Shown one piece after another: positions 27,980 to 38,031 of a stretch of DNA of 64,000 nt. Source of the stretch: Erysipelothrix sp. HDW6A (GTDB lineage: Bacteria; Bacillota_I; Bacilli_A; Erysipelotrichales; Erysipelotrichaceae); contig NZ_CP049859.1 in assembly GCF_011400295.1 (NCBI RefSeq), positions 1,240,001-1,304,000 on the forward strand, in the 5' to 3' direction. Each line of letters starts with the position of its first letter. The stretch's first letter is position 1. The notes below the pieces were generated by a model. The model was not told the origin of the DNA and did no database searches. It saw nothing but the letters and a program-made list of their open reading frames with translations. The position numbers were made by a program, and so were the translations under genes.

Positions 27980-29148
27980 TGGCAGTTGTTTTTCATATTG
28001 ATATAAATGCTTTTTTTGCGAGTGCCCATGTTATTACTAATCCAAATCTTGAAGGTAAACCACTCGTAGTATGTTCAAATCATCGTGGTTCAGTTGTTAC
28101 AACAGCATCGTACGAAGCTCGTAAATTCGGGATTCATTCAGCGATGCCTTTAGCACATGCTAAAAGACTCTGTAATGACTTAGAAGTAGTCGATATTGAT
28201 TTTGAATTGTATCACGATTTATCCGATAGATTTATTAAAATAATTCAATCCTATTCATCTCATTTAGAACAAGCAAGTATTGATGAATGTTATGTTGATG
28301 TCACAAATGTAATTAAGCAATACGATAAGCCCTTAGATCTTGCGGTTGCTATTCAGAAGCAAGTATTCGAAGAGTTACGATTACCAATTTCAATAGGTGT
28401 AGCTCCAAATAAATTCTTAGCTAAGATGGCAAGTGACATGAAAAAACCTAATGGAATCACTGTATTACGAATTCGTGAAGTTGATAAGTTCTTATGGCCC
28501 TTACCGATTGAAGATATGTTTGGAATCGGTAAGAAAACCGTTCCTCGACTCAAAGAAATAGGTATTCATACAATCCATGATTTAGCAAATGCAAATGAAG
28601 ATAATGTCAGACCAATCCTTGGAATAAACACACGTAATTACATTGATAGAGCTAATGGACTTGATATGAGTCAAATTGTACCTTTTTCGAAAGCAAAATC
28701 GGTCGGTCAATCAAAGACTTTTACCAATGCAATGACAGACTTAGATGAGATTAGACACTCTATTTTAGTTGAAATTGAAGAGATGGTACGACGTCTTCAT
28801 AAAAGTGACTTAGTAGGGAAGACAATTACTTTCAGCTTGAGAATGGAAGATTTTAAAACAGCTGCAAGGTCTACAACTCTTGAACACTATACCGATGACT
28901 TAAATCTAATTTACGAGAAAGTGATAGGTCTCTATGATGAGTTTGAAGGCTATGATGCTATCAATTTCATATCTGTATCCATATCAAACTTAATCTCTAA
29001 ATCTGATCATCTACAACAGCTCGATTTGTTTAGTGATTTAGAAAATCCTACCATTCAAGATATCGTTGGTAGACTCAATAAAGAGCTAAAGAGTGATTTA
29101 TTTATTACTACAGATACATTATTGGAGAAAATATCTGATGGAAAATAA
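27979..29148 (+). CDS. dinB: DNA polymerase IV (Y family)
   Basis: 389 residues. Translesion polymerase: [13 protein letters not shown] (first catalytic Asp), [19 protein letters not shown], the catalytic [31 protein letters not shown] and the thumb/little-finger domain to the end. It ends QLDLF(SDLE) near 355, a possible beta-clamp-binding motif. Cotranscribed with recN, suggesting a damage-response group; no LexA-type operator was recognised. Confidence 0.94.
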   Translation: MAVVFHIDINAFFASAHVITNPNLEGKPLVVCSNHRGSVVTTASYEARKFGIHSAMPLAHAKRLCNDLEVVDIDFELYHDLSDRFIKIIQSYSSHLEQASIDECYVDVTNVIKQYDKPLDLAVAIQKQVFEELRLPISIGVAPNKFLAKMASDMKKPNGITVLRIREVDKFLWPLPIEDMFGIGKKTVPRLKEIGIHTIHDLANANEDNVRPILGINTRNYIDRANGLDMSQIVPFSKAKSVGQSKTFTNAMTDLDEIRHSILVEIEEMVRRLHKSDLVGKTITFSLRMEDFKTAARSTTLEHYTDDLNLIYEKVIGLYDEFEGYDAINFISVSISNLISKSDHLQQLDLFSDLENPTIQDIVGRLNKELKSDLFITTDTLLEKISDGK

Positions 29149-30073
29149 ACAGTCAATGAAACAGTATCTTAGTTCCTTTGAACACTTTATCAGTTATATT
29201 GATCCACGATCTAATTTAACGATAAAGTCATACTCCAATGATTTGAAACACTATCTAGAGTATTTGGATACACATGATATTAAATCATTAGAAGATATTA
29301 GTTACCATACAATCAATGAATACATTGCTACACTCAACAAAACCTATGAGTTTGCATCAATACAACATAAGATTGTAAGCATTCGCCAGTTTCATAAATT
29401 TTTAGTGAATACTGGAAGATCAAATTATGATCCGACACAGTATCTTAGTCTAAAAAGAAAGGGGAGTCGTCTTCCTCTTATCGCAAGTGATGCTTCGATT
29501 ATTAAGTTACTATCATTTTCTAGAGAAACATCCAAAGACATTTTTGATTATGCAATCTTAATGGTTCTAGTTCGATGTGGATTACGAGTTAGTGAATGTA
29601 CTAATTTAGTATTTAATCAAATTTATGCTGATGAAAAATGGCTAAGAATTGTGGGTAAGGGAAATAAGGAACGGATGGTTCCGATTAGCGATGATGCTTT
29701 AGATGCATTAAATGAATATCTGACTTTAGTAAGACCTACATGGCTTGTAAAAGACAGTGATTTTGTCTTTATTAATGCTAAAGGCAAACAAGTTACACGA
29801 CAATACATCAATAATATGATAAAATTACGGAGTAAAGAACTCGATATTCGTGAAAACTTAACACCACATAGTTTAAGACACTACTTTGCGTCAGGTATTC
29901 TTGATGCAGGAGTTGATTTAAGGGTTATACAAGAGCTTCTTGGTCATCAAGACATCTCTACAACTCAAATCTATACACATGTGCAAAATAAGGCTTTAAA
30001 ACGTGATTATGATAAGTTTTTAAAGGCTGATTTTATGAATAACGATGATAAAGGAGAACACAGGGATGAGTAA
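29138..30073 (+). CDS. xerD: Tyrosine recombinase XerD-like
   Basis: 311 residues from the ATG at 29138, preceded by TTGGAGAAAATATC and lying within the end of dinB. N-terminal SAM-like core-binding domain, then the catalytic domain with R in [10 protein letters not shown] in [20 protein letters not shown] and [13 protein letters not shown], giving the full R-K-H-R-H-Y set. Followed directly by deoB, as Bacillus xerD(ripX) is followed by drm. Resolves chromosome dimers at dif; no dif site was seen here. Confidence 0.92.
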   Translation: MENKQSMKQYLSSFEHFISYIDPRSNLTIKSYSNDLKHYLEYLDTHDIKSLEDISYHTINEYIATLNKTYEFASIQHKIVSIRQFHKFLVNTGRSNYDPTQYLSLKRKGSRLPLIASDASIIKLLSFSRETSKDIFDYAILMVLVRCGLRVSECTNLVFNQIYADEKWLRIVGKGNKERMVPISDDALDALNEYLTLVRPTWLVKDSDFVFINAKGKQVTRQYINNMIKLRSKELDIRENLTPHSLRHYFASGILDAGVDLRVIQELLGHQDISTTQIYTHVQNKALKRDYDKFLKADFMNNDDKGEHRDE

Positions 30074-31253
30074 GTATAATAGAATTATTACAATAGTTAT
30101 GGATTCAGTAGGCGCTGGTGCAGCTCATGATGCTGAAAAATTTGGAGATTTAGGTTCTGATACATTAGGACATATTGCAGAACGCATGAATGGTCTAAAT
30201 ATGCCAAATATGAAGTCATTAGGGCTTGGAAACCTACATAAAATATTAGGTGTTGATCCAGTTGAAGCACCTAAAGCATACTATACAAAAATGATTGAAG
30301 CTTCAAATGGTAAAGATACAATGACAGGTCACTGGGAAATGATGGGATTAAACATTCAAAAACCATTTATTACATTTACAGAGACAGGATTTCCTAAAGA
30401 ATTGTTAGATGAACTTTCAGAACGTACAGGATACGGTATTATTGGGAATAAATCAGCAAGTGGTACTGAGATTTTAGATGAGCTTGGTGAAGAACACATG
30501 GCAACTAAAGATATGATTGTGTATACTTCAGCTGATTCTGTATTACAAATTGCTGCTCACGAAGAGGTATTTGGCCTCGATGAACTTTACAGAGTTTGTG
30601 AGATAGCTCGTGAATTAACAATGAAAGATGAATGGAAAGTAGGTCGTGTTATTGCAAGACCATTTATCGGTACAGGTAAAGGAAAATTCCAACGTACTGC
30701 TAACCGTCATGACTATGCATTGAAACCATTTGGAAAAACAGCATTAGACTCATTAAAAGAGGGCGGTTATGACGTTATTAGTGTTGGTAAGATTGTCGAT
30801 ATCTTTGATAACGAAGGAATTACAGATGCTTATAGAACAAAGAGCAATCACCATGGTATGGAAGAAACAATTAGAATTGTTCGTGACATGGATTTTAATG
30901 GATTACTATTTGTTAACTTAGTTGATTTTGATGCATTATATGGCCATAGAAGAAATCCAATTGGCTATGGTGAAGCATTAGAAGAGTTTGATGGTCAATT
31001 AGGTGAACTCTTACCACTTATTAAAGAAGATGATTTACTAATTATTACAGCGGATCATGGTAATGACCCAGTGCATGCTGGTACTGATCATACACGTGAA
31101 GAAGTTCCTGTATTGTATTACTCACCAAGCCTTAAAGGTATGAAGGAATTAGAAAAAAATAAAACCTTCGCAGATATTGGAGCTACAATTACTGATAACT
31201 TTGAAGTTGAACCTACATCAAACGGTAAGTCAGTTCTTAAGGATTTAATCTAA
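30066..31253 (+). CDS. deoB: Phosphopentomutase
   Basis: 395 residues from the ATG at 30066, preceded by AAAGGAGAACACA. Alkaline-phosphatase-superfamily enzyme interconverting (deoxy)ribose 1- and 5-phosphates. Metal/phosphate residues are in [19 protein letters not shown], the threonine region [23 protein letters not shown] and [19 protein letters not shown]. Overlaps xerD by eight bases. A long hairpin follows. Confidence 0.96.
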   Translation: MSKYNRIITIVMDSVGAGAAHDAEKFGDLGSDTLGHIAERMNGLNMPNMKSLGLGNLHKILGVDPVEAPKAYYTKMIEASNGKDTMTGHWEMMGLNIQKPFITFTETGFPKELLDELSERTGYGIIGNKSASGTEILDELGEEHMATKDMIVYTSADSVLQIAAHEEVFGLDELYRVCEIARELTMKDEWKVGRVIARPFIGTGKGKFQRTANRHDYALKPFGKTALDSLKEGGYDVISVGKIVDIFDNEGITDAYRTKSNHHGMEETIRIVRDMDFNGLLFVNLVDFDALYGHRRNPIGYGEALEEFDGQLGELLPLIKEDDLLIITADHGNDPVHAGTDHTREEVPVLYYSPSLKGMKELEKNKTFADIGATITDNFEVEPTSNGKSVLKDLI

Positions 31254-31260
31254 ATTGTTA

Positions 31261-31294
31261 AATACAGACATATTCAAAAGGGTATGTCTGTATT
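31261..31294 (+). terminator. Hairpin terminator after deoB
   Basis: AATACAGACATA (31261-31272) pairs fully with TATGTCTGTATT (31283-31294). The T run after it is weak, so efficiency is uncertain. The remainder of the gap up to 31446 is AT-rich without a gene. Confidence 0.65.
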
Positions 31295-31372
31295 AATTTA
31301 AAGTTAGATACATATTTATAGCCATCTATAATTTACATAATATACATTATGCGAAGTAAAGGATAAATCGTA

Positions 31373-31402
31373 TTGTATTAGGTATTAATGCATGGATATA
31401 GT
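31373..31402 (+). promoter_or_regulatory. Possible promoter of the lipid kinase / LTA-synthase-like pair
   Basis: TTGTAT (31373-31378), 18-base spacer, TATAGT (31397-31402). Modest match, but a promoter is expected after the deoB hairpin. Confidence 0.4.
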
Positions 31403-31446
31403 ATATCTAAGTAATATTGAATGAATGATAAGAATTGGGTGTTTTA

Positions 31447-32364
31447 ATGCAAATAAATGTAATCATAATTAGCAATCCTCTAGCTGGTAAAGAAAAACAA
31501 GAAATTTCTTACAGCTCATACTCTAATATTAATGTTGTCAAAGAGATTGATATTACTACTGACAACGGTGACATTATGTCAATACTTGAAGAATCTGTTT
31601 ATGACCTAATCTTCATATGTGGTGGCGATGGTACTGTTAGCAGTGTTTTATCTATGCTTTCTCAATATGATATTCAAAAACCTGTTGCGATCATACCACT
31701 TGGTACTGCAAATGATATTGCAAAAAGTATTTATACTACTATTGATATTGATTCAATCATTAATTCAATATCACTTGATTCACTCTTTGAATTTGATTTA
31801 GGAAAAATCAATAATCACATATTTTCATATGCCTTCTCATTTGGTTACTTAACAGATGTACAGTACGAAACTAATCAAAGGATTAAGAATAGACTTGGTT
31901 TCTTTGCGTATTTATTGAATGCTTTGCCTAAACTTCCTAAAATTAAGTCCTACAAATTGAAAATTAAAACTGATAATACTGTTATTCGTGGTTCTTATAG
32001 TTTTTGTTCAATATTAAATACCAAATCATTGGCTAACATGATCAATTTTGAAGACGAATATGTATCATTAGATGATGGCAAATTTGAGTTATTATTGGTA
32101 AAAACACCGATGTCCCCTTCCAAATATTTCTCTTCTCTATATAAGCTTAGAAATAATATCTTTGATACCAGTAATGTAATACTTATTTCTACAAAAAGCT
32201 TAACAATTGAGTCTAGTCAGCAAATTGACTATGGTATTGATGGCGAATATGGCGGAAAAAGCAATAATTTTGAGTTTAATGTCATGAATTCAGCAATTAG
32301 AGTTGCTGGTCCACTATCAATACTGATGAAAGGAGTTGAATTTTATGGAAAAAAGTGTAAATAA
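31447..32364 (+). CDS. Diacylglycerol kinase family lipid kinase
   Basis: 305 residues from the ATG at 31447; the upstream in-frame TTG is less likely. The catalytic-domain motif FICGGDGTVSSVL, then IPLGTANDIAKS, marks the DagK/YegS/DgkB family. The C-terminal half holds the second beta domain with IDYGIDGEYGG near the end. The stop overlaps the start of an LTA-synthase-like gene. LTA synthesis from phosphatidylglycerol releases diacylglycerol, and DgkB returns it to phosphatidate, so the pairing supports a soluble diacylglycerol kinase. Confidence 0.88.
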   Translation: MQINVIIISNPLAGKEKQEISYSSYSNINVVKEIDITTDNGDIMSILEESVYDLIFICGGDGTVSSVLSMLSQYDIQKPVAIIPLGTANDIAKSIYTTIDIDSIINSISLDSLFEFDLGKINNHIFSYAFSFGYLTDVQYETNQRIKNRLGFFAYLLNALPKLPKIKSYKLKIKTDNTVIRGSYSFCSILNTKSLANMINFEDEYVSLDDGKFELLLVKTPMSPSKYFSSLYKLRNNIFDTSNVILISTKSLTIESSQQIDYGIDGEYGGKSNNFEFNVMNSAIRVAGPLSILMKGVEFYGKKCK

Positions 32365-34258
32365 TAAAAAACAAACGATAAAATACATCATCGGTCACTT
32401 TTTTCGTTATACTTCAGTCGTTTTAATTGGTTTATTGATTAGTGGTTTTAGTCTTTTCTTACTAAATATGAGCACGGCAGAGTTTAATTTTCCTTTAGTA
32501 GAGCAAATGTATGAAAGATCTACGCCTGCTCACTTATTTTCTGTGATATTAATCTTTATCTCATATGTGCTTATTACAATCATAACCAATAACATCCTCT
32601 ATACAAGTGTTGGTTATCTCATTGTAACAGTTGTTCTTGCTGTTGCTAACACCATTAAAATTTCGATACTTAATGAACCCATTTACCCTTCAGATGCTGT
32701 TTTTATTAAAAACATAAACCTCCTTTTTAAAATGGTGAGCGGTAATAATTTGAAGGCTATTATCATAGGCATCTCTGTTATTTCAGTAACAATAATAATA
32801 ACATGGTTTATTAATCGGAAGTTCCCTGTGTTCTATGTTTTCAGAAGAAAGAGACTACGAACTGTTAGTCTTGTTGTATCTACGATTCTTATTGGTTTTT
32901 GGGGATATTTTGTTTCCTCATATAACAGACCCGATTCTATGCTTAACAAACTCACGATTGCATACGACCTTTATCCTGATTTAGAGACAGTTCATCAAAT
33001 ACGAAACTATTTCGGATATGGGTTCTATAATGGGCTTATTGTTAACGCTCCAGGTCAAAATATTACAAAACCTATCGGTTACTCTTCAGATGCTGTTCAC
33101 GTAATACTTGATAAGTATCAAGATAAAGCAGATACTATAAATTTAGAGAGAATTAGAGATGATTTCGAAGACATTAATGTATTTACAATATTGAGCGAGT
33201 CGTTAAGCGATCCTTCATTATTAAATGGATTAGATATTGACTCCCCTTTCACATATATAACTGATAAAACCGATAAAGTAGCGAGTGGCTATGTACTTAC
33301 CCCTGTTTATGGTGGTGGAACACCAAATACTGAGTACGAACTACTAACAAGTATGAGTATCGGTTCGCTAAATTCAAGTGTTGCAACAGCTTTTCAATCG
33401 TTTGTAGCTGGTAAACATCATTTGCCTTCATTATTTAGAATTGGTGAGAATGAGCGTGAAGCGCTTGCCTTACATTCTTATGGATCCCACTTATATAAGC
33501 GTAAACAAGTCTATTCAGCATTGGGAGTGGATACCCAGATTTTCTCTAATGATATGAATCATACAGAACCGATTACACCACAAGGTGAGCTCATTTCTGA
33601 CGAATCTACATATCAAGAAGTACTGGATATATACTCAGAAACTGACGAAGCAATGACACTACATATAGTTACCATGCAAAATCATCAAAGTTATTATGAT
33701 ATTTATCCAGAATACCACTTTATTCCTAACAGTACATCAATCACAAATCAAGAAACACTTGATAGCATTAAGATTTATACAGAAGGTTTATACTACACAG
33801 ATTTAGCTACACAAGACTTTGTAGATAGCTTAAATCAAATTGATAAGCCGTATATCCTATTCCTTTATGGTGATCATCTAAGCGGCCTGTATAACGAAAT
33901 ACTAAGTGAAAACGATCATATTATGAAGTATACAACAAATTACTTCATCGTATCGAATATACCTGGAGTTGAAACAAGTCTTATTAATGATGAATACATT
34001 TCGCTCTCCAATGTCCAAAACATACTAATGGACCTAGCGAGTGTGAAAATATCAGCATACCAAGCATTGGTTATGGAAGTTAATAATGTATTTGCAAGTG
34101 TTCACCGAACTGGATACTACTTACACGGTGATCCTATTCCGTATACATTTGAGGAGTTATCTCCAGATCATCAAGCGTTGATACATGAATACGATTTAAT
34201 TCAATATGATCTCATTGATGGTAACAACTATTCCGTACCGTATCTATATTATGAATAA
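32345..34258 (+). CDS. LTA-synthase-like phosphoglycerol transferase (MdoB/LtaS family)
   Basis: 637 residues from the ATG at 32345, preceded by AAAGGAGTTGAATTTT. About five membrane segments (residues about 20-45, 62-84, 88-108, 140-160, 178-195) are followed by an extracellular alkaline-phosphatase-like domain. The catalytic threonine is T326 in VYGGGTPNTEYELLTS. Metal-binding and substrate residues lie in SESLSDPS, MQNHQSYY and LFLYGDHLSG. It should transfer glycerol phosphate, or a related group, from phosphatidylglycerol outside the membrane. The GGGTPNTE variant differs from GQGKTSDSE-type LtaS, so the product may be a wall or capsule decoration rather than classical LTA. Confidence 0.85.
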   Translation: MEKSVNNKKQTIKYIIGHFFRYTSVVLIGLLISGFSLFLLNMSTAEFNFPLVEQMYERSTPAHLFSVILIFISYVLITIITNNILYTSVGYLIVTVVLAVANTIKISILNEPIYPSDAVFIKNINLLFKMVSGNNLKAIIIGISVISVTIIITWFINRKFPVFYVFRRKRLRTVSLVVSTILIGFWGYFVSSYNRPDSMLNKLTIAYDLYPDLETVHQIRNYFGYGFYNGLIVNAPGQNITKPIGYSSDAVHVILDKYQDKADTINLERIRDDFEDINVFTILSESLSDPSLLNGLDIDSPFTYITDKTDKVASGYVLTPVYGGGTPNTEYELLTSMSIGSLNSSVATAFQSFVAGKHHLPSLFRIGENEREALALHSYGSHLYKRKQVYSALGVDTQIFSNDMNHTEPITPQGELISDESTYQEVLDIYSETDEAMTLHIVTMQNHQSYYDIYPEYHFIPNSTSITNQETLDSIKIYTEGLYYTDLATQDFVDSLNQIDKPYILFLYGDHLSGLYNEILSENDHIMKYTTNYFIVSNIPGVETSLINDEYISLSNVQNILMDLASVKISAYQALVMEVNNVFASVHRTGYYLHGDPIPYTFEELSPDHQALIHEYDLIQYDLIDGNNYSVPYLYYE

Positions 34259-34284
34259 AGGGACTTCATTAAGAAGTCCCTTTA
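34256..34284. terminator. Bidirectional terminator between the LTA-synthase-like gene and the polysaccharide locus
   Basis: TAAAGGGACTTC (34256-34267) pairs perfectly with GAAGTCCCTTTA (34273-34284) around ATTAA. It serves the converging transcripts on both strands. Confidence 0.85.
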
Positions 34285-34296
34285 TGAATTTATAAA

Positions 34297-35805
34297 TTAA
34301 CCTCTACTTCTCTTGAAGTTAGCGATTAATTCAGTAACAACATTTACTTTAAGAATGTAAATTGATACGAAGTATACTACAACTGCTGCCATAATTGCCC
34401 CTAGAAGGCTCACTGTAGCTGAAACAACGGTTGATGCACCCGTGTATATTGCAAGAACTGCAACCCCCATGATGAGTGCAGAAATGACGATTTTAGATAT
34501 CTCTTTGCTTAGAGCACGAACATCTAAGTTATTGAACAATTTAATTGATGCAATGAATATTGCAATGACTCCAACTGTAGCTGAGATGGCCATAGAAAGC
34601 GTAATACCTTGTAGACCGATAAGTCTACTTAGTACTTGTCCTAGAATAATTTGTAGTGTAATGTTACCAACTGAAATAATCATTGGTGTACGTGTGTTTT
34701 GGAATGAATAGAATACTTTAGCAATTAAACCATAAAGAGAATAGCTAACAAGTCCGAGGCTGTATGTACGGAATACATTCGTAAGAACAGCAGCTTCATC
34801 AGCTCCAAACTCCCCTCTCATGTAAACAAACTCTACAATTGGTTGAGCCAAGAGTGTCATACCAACCATACATGGAACAATAAAGAGTAGAAGCGATGAC
34901 ATAGCATTTTGGTACTCATGGCTTGCCTTTTCATGATCATTATTTGCCACAGCACTTGCGAGTGTTGGATACATAACGGATACGATAGCCAAACCGAATA
35001 CTCCTTCAATGAGACCACCAATCTTTGTAGCATAACCAATATGTGAGATACCACCCTCAATACCAGAAGCAAGAGCCTGGTTAACAAGACCACCAATACT
35101 AGAAGTTGCAGATCCAATAATTAGTGGAACTGCTAGAAGAAGCATTGTTTGAAGATGTTTATCTTTAAAATTAATATAGAATTTAAGTTTGAATCCTTTT
35201 CTATAAGCAAACCATAAAATAAGAATAGCTTGCGTTGCATATGCAAGTAGAATTCCATAAGGAAGAATATTTGCACCAACAGATTTTGAAATCACAATAA
35301 AGGATATCAAAATTAAATTCATTGGAAAAGCAAGTAATAAAGGAACAATAAATGCTTGACGAATTTGTAAGAAACCAGTCATGATTTGAATAATACATGT
35401 AAATATTAGTGTGAAAATCGCCACTTTTACAAATGGTAATAAGTATACTAGCGCTGCTTCTGAAGCATGAGGTACAAGCATTGCCAAGAATTGCTCAGTA
35501 AAGATGAATACTAAAACACTGACAACGATTGCAATTAATAACATTACGTTTTGAACGTTATTCGCAAACTTTATGGACTCTTCTTTACCGTCTTCTTTTT
35601 CTATACGTGTAAACATTGGAATAAATCCAGTTACGAATGCAGCAACAATTACTGAAAACAGTGTTCCTGGTAAGTTATAAGCATAAATAAATCCGTCAGT
35701 AATTACCCCAGCACCATAAGTATTTGATAGTACTATCTCTCTAACAAATCCAAACAGTTTAGAAAAAACTGATAAAAGCATCATAATAATTGTAATACGT
35801 TTCAT
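34297..35805 (-). CDS. murJ: MurJ/MviN family lipid-linked oligosaccharide flippase
   Basis: 502 residues with about 14 hydrophobic segments. The N-terminal KLFGFVREIVLSNTYGAG and TDGFIYAYNLPG segments are typical of MviN/MurJ. It is the last gene of the polysaccharide operon, where a Wzx-type flippase is expected and none other is present. It could flip lipid II (MurJ), the polysaccharide repeat unit, or both; sequence alone does not decide. TTGGAGGATCT precedes the start. Confidence 0.85.
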   Translation of the reverse strand: MKRITIIMMLLSVFSKLFGFVREIVLSNTYGAGVITDGFIYAYNLPGTLFSVIVAAFVTGFIPMFTRIEKEDGKEESIKFANNVQNVMLLIAIVVSVLVFIFTEQFLAMLVPHASEAALVYLLPFVKVAIFTLIFTCIIQIMTGFLQIRQAFIVPLLLAFPMNLILISFIVISKSVGANILPYGILLAYATQAILILWFAYRKGFKLKFYINFKDKHLQTMLLLAVPLIIGSATSSIGGLVNQALASGIEGGISHIGYATKIGGLIEGVFGLAIVSVMYPTLASAVANNDHEKASHEYQNAMSSLLLFIVPCMVGMTLLAQPIVEFVYMRGEFGADEAAVLTNVFRTYSLGLVSYSLYGLIAKVFYSFQNTRTPMIISVGNITLQIILGQVLSRLIGLQGITLSMAISATVGVIAIFIASIKLFNNLDVRALSKEISKIVISALIMGVAVLAIYTGASTVVSATVSLLGAIMAAVVVYFVSIYILKVNVVTELIANFKRSRG

Positions 35806-35824
35806 AGATCCTCCAATCGAAGAG

Positions 35825-36958
35825 TTATGCTAGTAAATCTTTCCATAACTCCGAAACCTTATCTTGACTGTATATATCTGCCTTATTTAAGGCGTTTAAA
35901 CTCATTGATTTAAGTAATTCAGGATTCTCCAGTAACTCATCAAGTTTATGAGCAAATTGAGTAATATCATTGTCAGCTACTAAGTAACCATCGATTCCAT
36001 CACTAATGATTGCCTCCGGTCCTACTCTTACATCAAATGCAATTGTAGGGGTGCCTTGACTCATTGATTCTAAAAGAACCATTGGAAATCCTTCGGATAT
36101 GGATGTCATAACATAAACAAGAGATTGTGACATTTCATCCAATGTATTATTATGAGCTAAAAATCCTGTAAAGACAACACTATTTTGAATATTTAGTTCT
36201 TTTACTAATACTTCAAAATCTTTTCTTGACTCCCCTTCACCTATTATCTTAAGTGTATAGTTGGGATTCAACTTAATAAACTCTGACCAAACATTAAGTA
36301 ATCGGTCATATCCTTTATCAGGATGGAGTCTTCCAACTGTTACAATCTGATTAATTTTCGGAAGATTTCTCGCATAAGTATCTTTATCTAAAAAGTTAGG
36401 TACACAGTGACATTTCGTATGGTGATTAGTACTTCTCATATATCCTTCAACTTCATCTTTTAGTCGAGGCGTTAATAAGAGAAAGTCATCAATATTTGTG
36501 TATCCATGTTGGAAATCATGAATCAGTTTTTCATCAAACCGGTGATCATGATGGAGTTGAGCAATTTTATTAACATGTGTATTACCATATTTTGAAAGTA
36601 AAACAGAATGTTCATTTCTCGTGGAAATAATGACTCCATCTTGAATTGTTTTGAATTCTTTAATGAGTGACTGCTTCTTTTGGTAAAGAACTTTAATTGC
36701 ATAAAAGCCATTTTTTACTATTTTAATAGGATTCTTGCTTCTAATAGCTGCCTTAAACTCTTCACGATTCGGTTTCAAATCAGTAAGATATTTAATCCTT
36801 ACTTTATTATCTATCGGATAAACTGGCTCACCTAATTGATACGTACATAATATAGTGACATCATGTCCCATTTCAATAAACATATTAGCGAGTGAAGATA
36901 TAACCTTTTCCACACCTCCATGATGTAGGTGCAAGGCAGTAATATATATATGTTTCAT
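35825..36958 (-). CDS. Glycosyltransferase family 4
   Basis: 377 residues, GT-B fold. N-terminal HLHHGGVEKVISSLANMF is the acceptor-side glycine loop; the donor-side signature is VGRLHPDKGYDRLLNVW and SEGFPMVLLESMSQGTP, an EX7E motif. Cytosolic. Donor sugar not deducible. AAAGGAGATTGT precedes the ATG. Part of the downstream half of the polysaccharide operon. Confidence 0.9.
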   Translation of the reverse strand: MKHIYITALHLHHGGVEKVISSLANMFIEMGHDVTILCTYQLGEPVYPIDNKVRIKYLTDLKPNREEFKAAIRSKNPIKIVKNGFYAIKVLYQKKQSLIKEFKTIQDGVIISTRNEHSVLLSKYGNTHVNKIAQLHHDHRFDEKLIHDFQHGYTNIDDFLLLTPRLKDEVEGYMRSTNHHTKCHCVPNFLDKDTYARNLPKINQIVTVGRLHPDKGYDRLLNVWSEFIKLNPNYTLKIIGEGESRKDFEVLVKELNIQNSVVFTGFLAHNNTLDEMSQSLVYVMTSISEGFPMVLLESMSQGTPTIAFDVRVGPEAIISDGIDGYLVADNDITQFAHKLDELLENPELLKSMSLNALNKADIYSQDKVSELWKDLLA

Positions 36959-36969
36959 ACAATCTCCTT

Positions 36970-38016
36970 TTAAAAGGCTAGTTTAGTATCTGATTCTCTT
37001 TCATAAGGGAATTCATAAAGATATTCCTCAAGTTCAGCACTGATAATTGCGATTTCTTCTTTATATTCTGGTCGATTCAAAAAAACTTGTGTATTATTAA
37101 TGGAAATCTCAGGATTAAACGACGTATTCGGACGTTTATGATCTTCGGGTTGAAGTTCTAAAAGTTCCATAATATCAGATAATGTATCATCATATTTATA
37201 GATTAAATCCTCAAAATGAATTCTAAGTATTTGATCGTTATCAAATTTAATCTCACTTTGACGCATTTTCTTATAGAAAACACAGAAGTCTTTTGGATTA
37301 GTTGGATAAGGAACCGTTTCATTCGATTTGCTATGAACATACTTATTTAACAAGTAAACGTCTCTTGGGTCTCTTTCAACTACTATCACTTTAGCGTTTG
37401 TATCAAAATAGTTCTCCAAGCGATGTAAATTAAATGGCAATAAGAGTTGGTCAAGAATTAGATTTCTTTGATCATTGCCAATCATTAAGAATAAAGAGTT
37501 TAAATACTTCTTGGCTGCAGAATAGAACTCATCTTCATTAGGAAAAGATAACCACATCTCAGGATAGAGTAATGGTTTCTTACCATTATACTTATTTAAT
37601 GTAACTTTTTTTAGAATCTTATTAAATGCAAGACGAATTCCCATTTTTAAGCTTGTGTTCTCTTGATAATACCAATATTGCTGTGTCTTCGTAAGAATAA
37701 TATCGTCCATAAAAGCCTCTGTATGCTTCAAAAAGTCTGGACCAAAAGTCTCTTTATAATGTCCTACCCACCAGTATTTCTTATCATACAACTGGGACAT
37801 TGTATGGTAATAAGTATGAAGTGCTTCATCGCTTCGTATTGCATTATTACCAATAAGAAGTTTATCTTCTAAGTCAAAAAGACCATTAGGACAGTGTAAA
37901 AAGACATATTCATGAGAACCATAATCAGCAAAATATCCATCAAATTCCGATATTAAGTCAGTTACAGCAGATGAACCTGATGACATATAACCTGTAGGTA
38001 TAAGAATGTTTTTCAT
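36970..38016 (-). CDS. Sulfotransferase-like protein
   Basis: 348 residues, cytosolic. The N-terminal motif PTGYMSSGSSAVTDLI matches the 5'-phosphosulfate-binding loop of PAPS-dependent sulfotransferases, and VIVVERDPRDVYLLNKY matches the 3'-phosphate-binding helix. The middle is not conserved with anything I recognise. It lies among glycosyltransferases, so it may modify a sugar of the surface polymer. No PAPS-synthesis gene is in the window, so another donor or a non-sulfate P-loop function is possible. Confidence 0.65.
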   Translation of the reverse strand: MKNILIPTGYMSSGSSAVTDLISEFDGYFADYGSHEYVFLHCPNGLFDLEDKLLIGNNAIRSDEALHTYYHTMSQLYDKKYWWVGHYKETFGPDFLKHTEAFMDDIILTKTQQYWYYQENTSLKMGIRLAFNKILKKVTLNKYNGKKPLLYPEMWLSFPNEDEFYSAAKKYLNSLFLMIGNDQRNLILDQLLLPFNLHRLENYFDTNAKVIVVERDPRDVYLLNKYVHSKSNETVPYPTNPKDFCVFYKKMRQSEIKFDNDQILRIHFEDLIYKYDDTLSDIMELLELQPEDHKRPNTSFNPEISINNTQVFLNRPEYKEEIAIISAELEEYLYEFPYERESDTKLAF

Positions 38017-38031
38017 ATGTACTCCTAATTT

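Noticed and set aside
29138-30073. Integrase of a mobile element
   Set aside because: Position between dinB and deoB and the domain plan match housekeeping XerD; no att-like repeats or cargo genes nearby.
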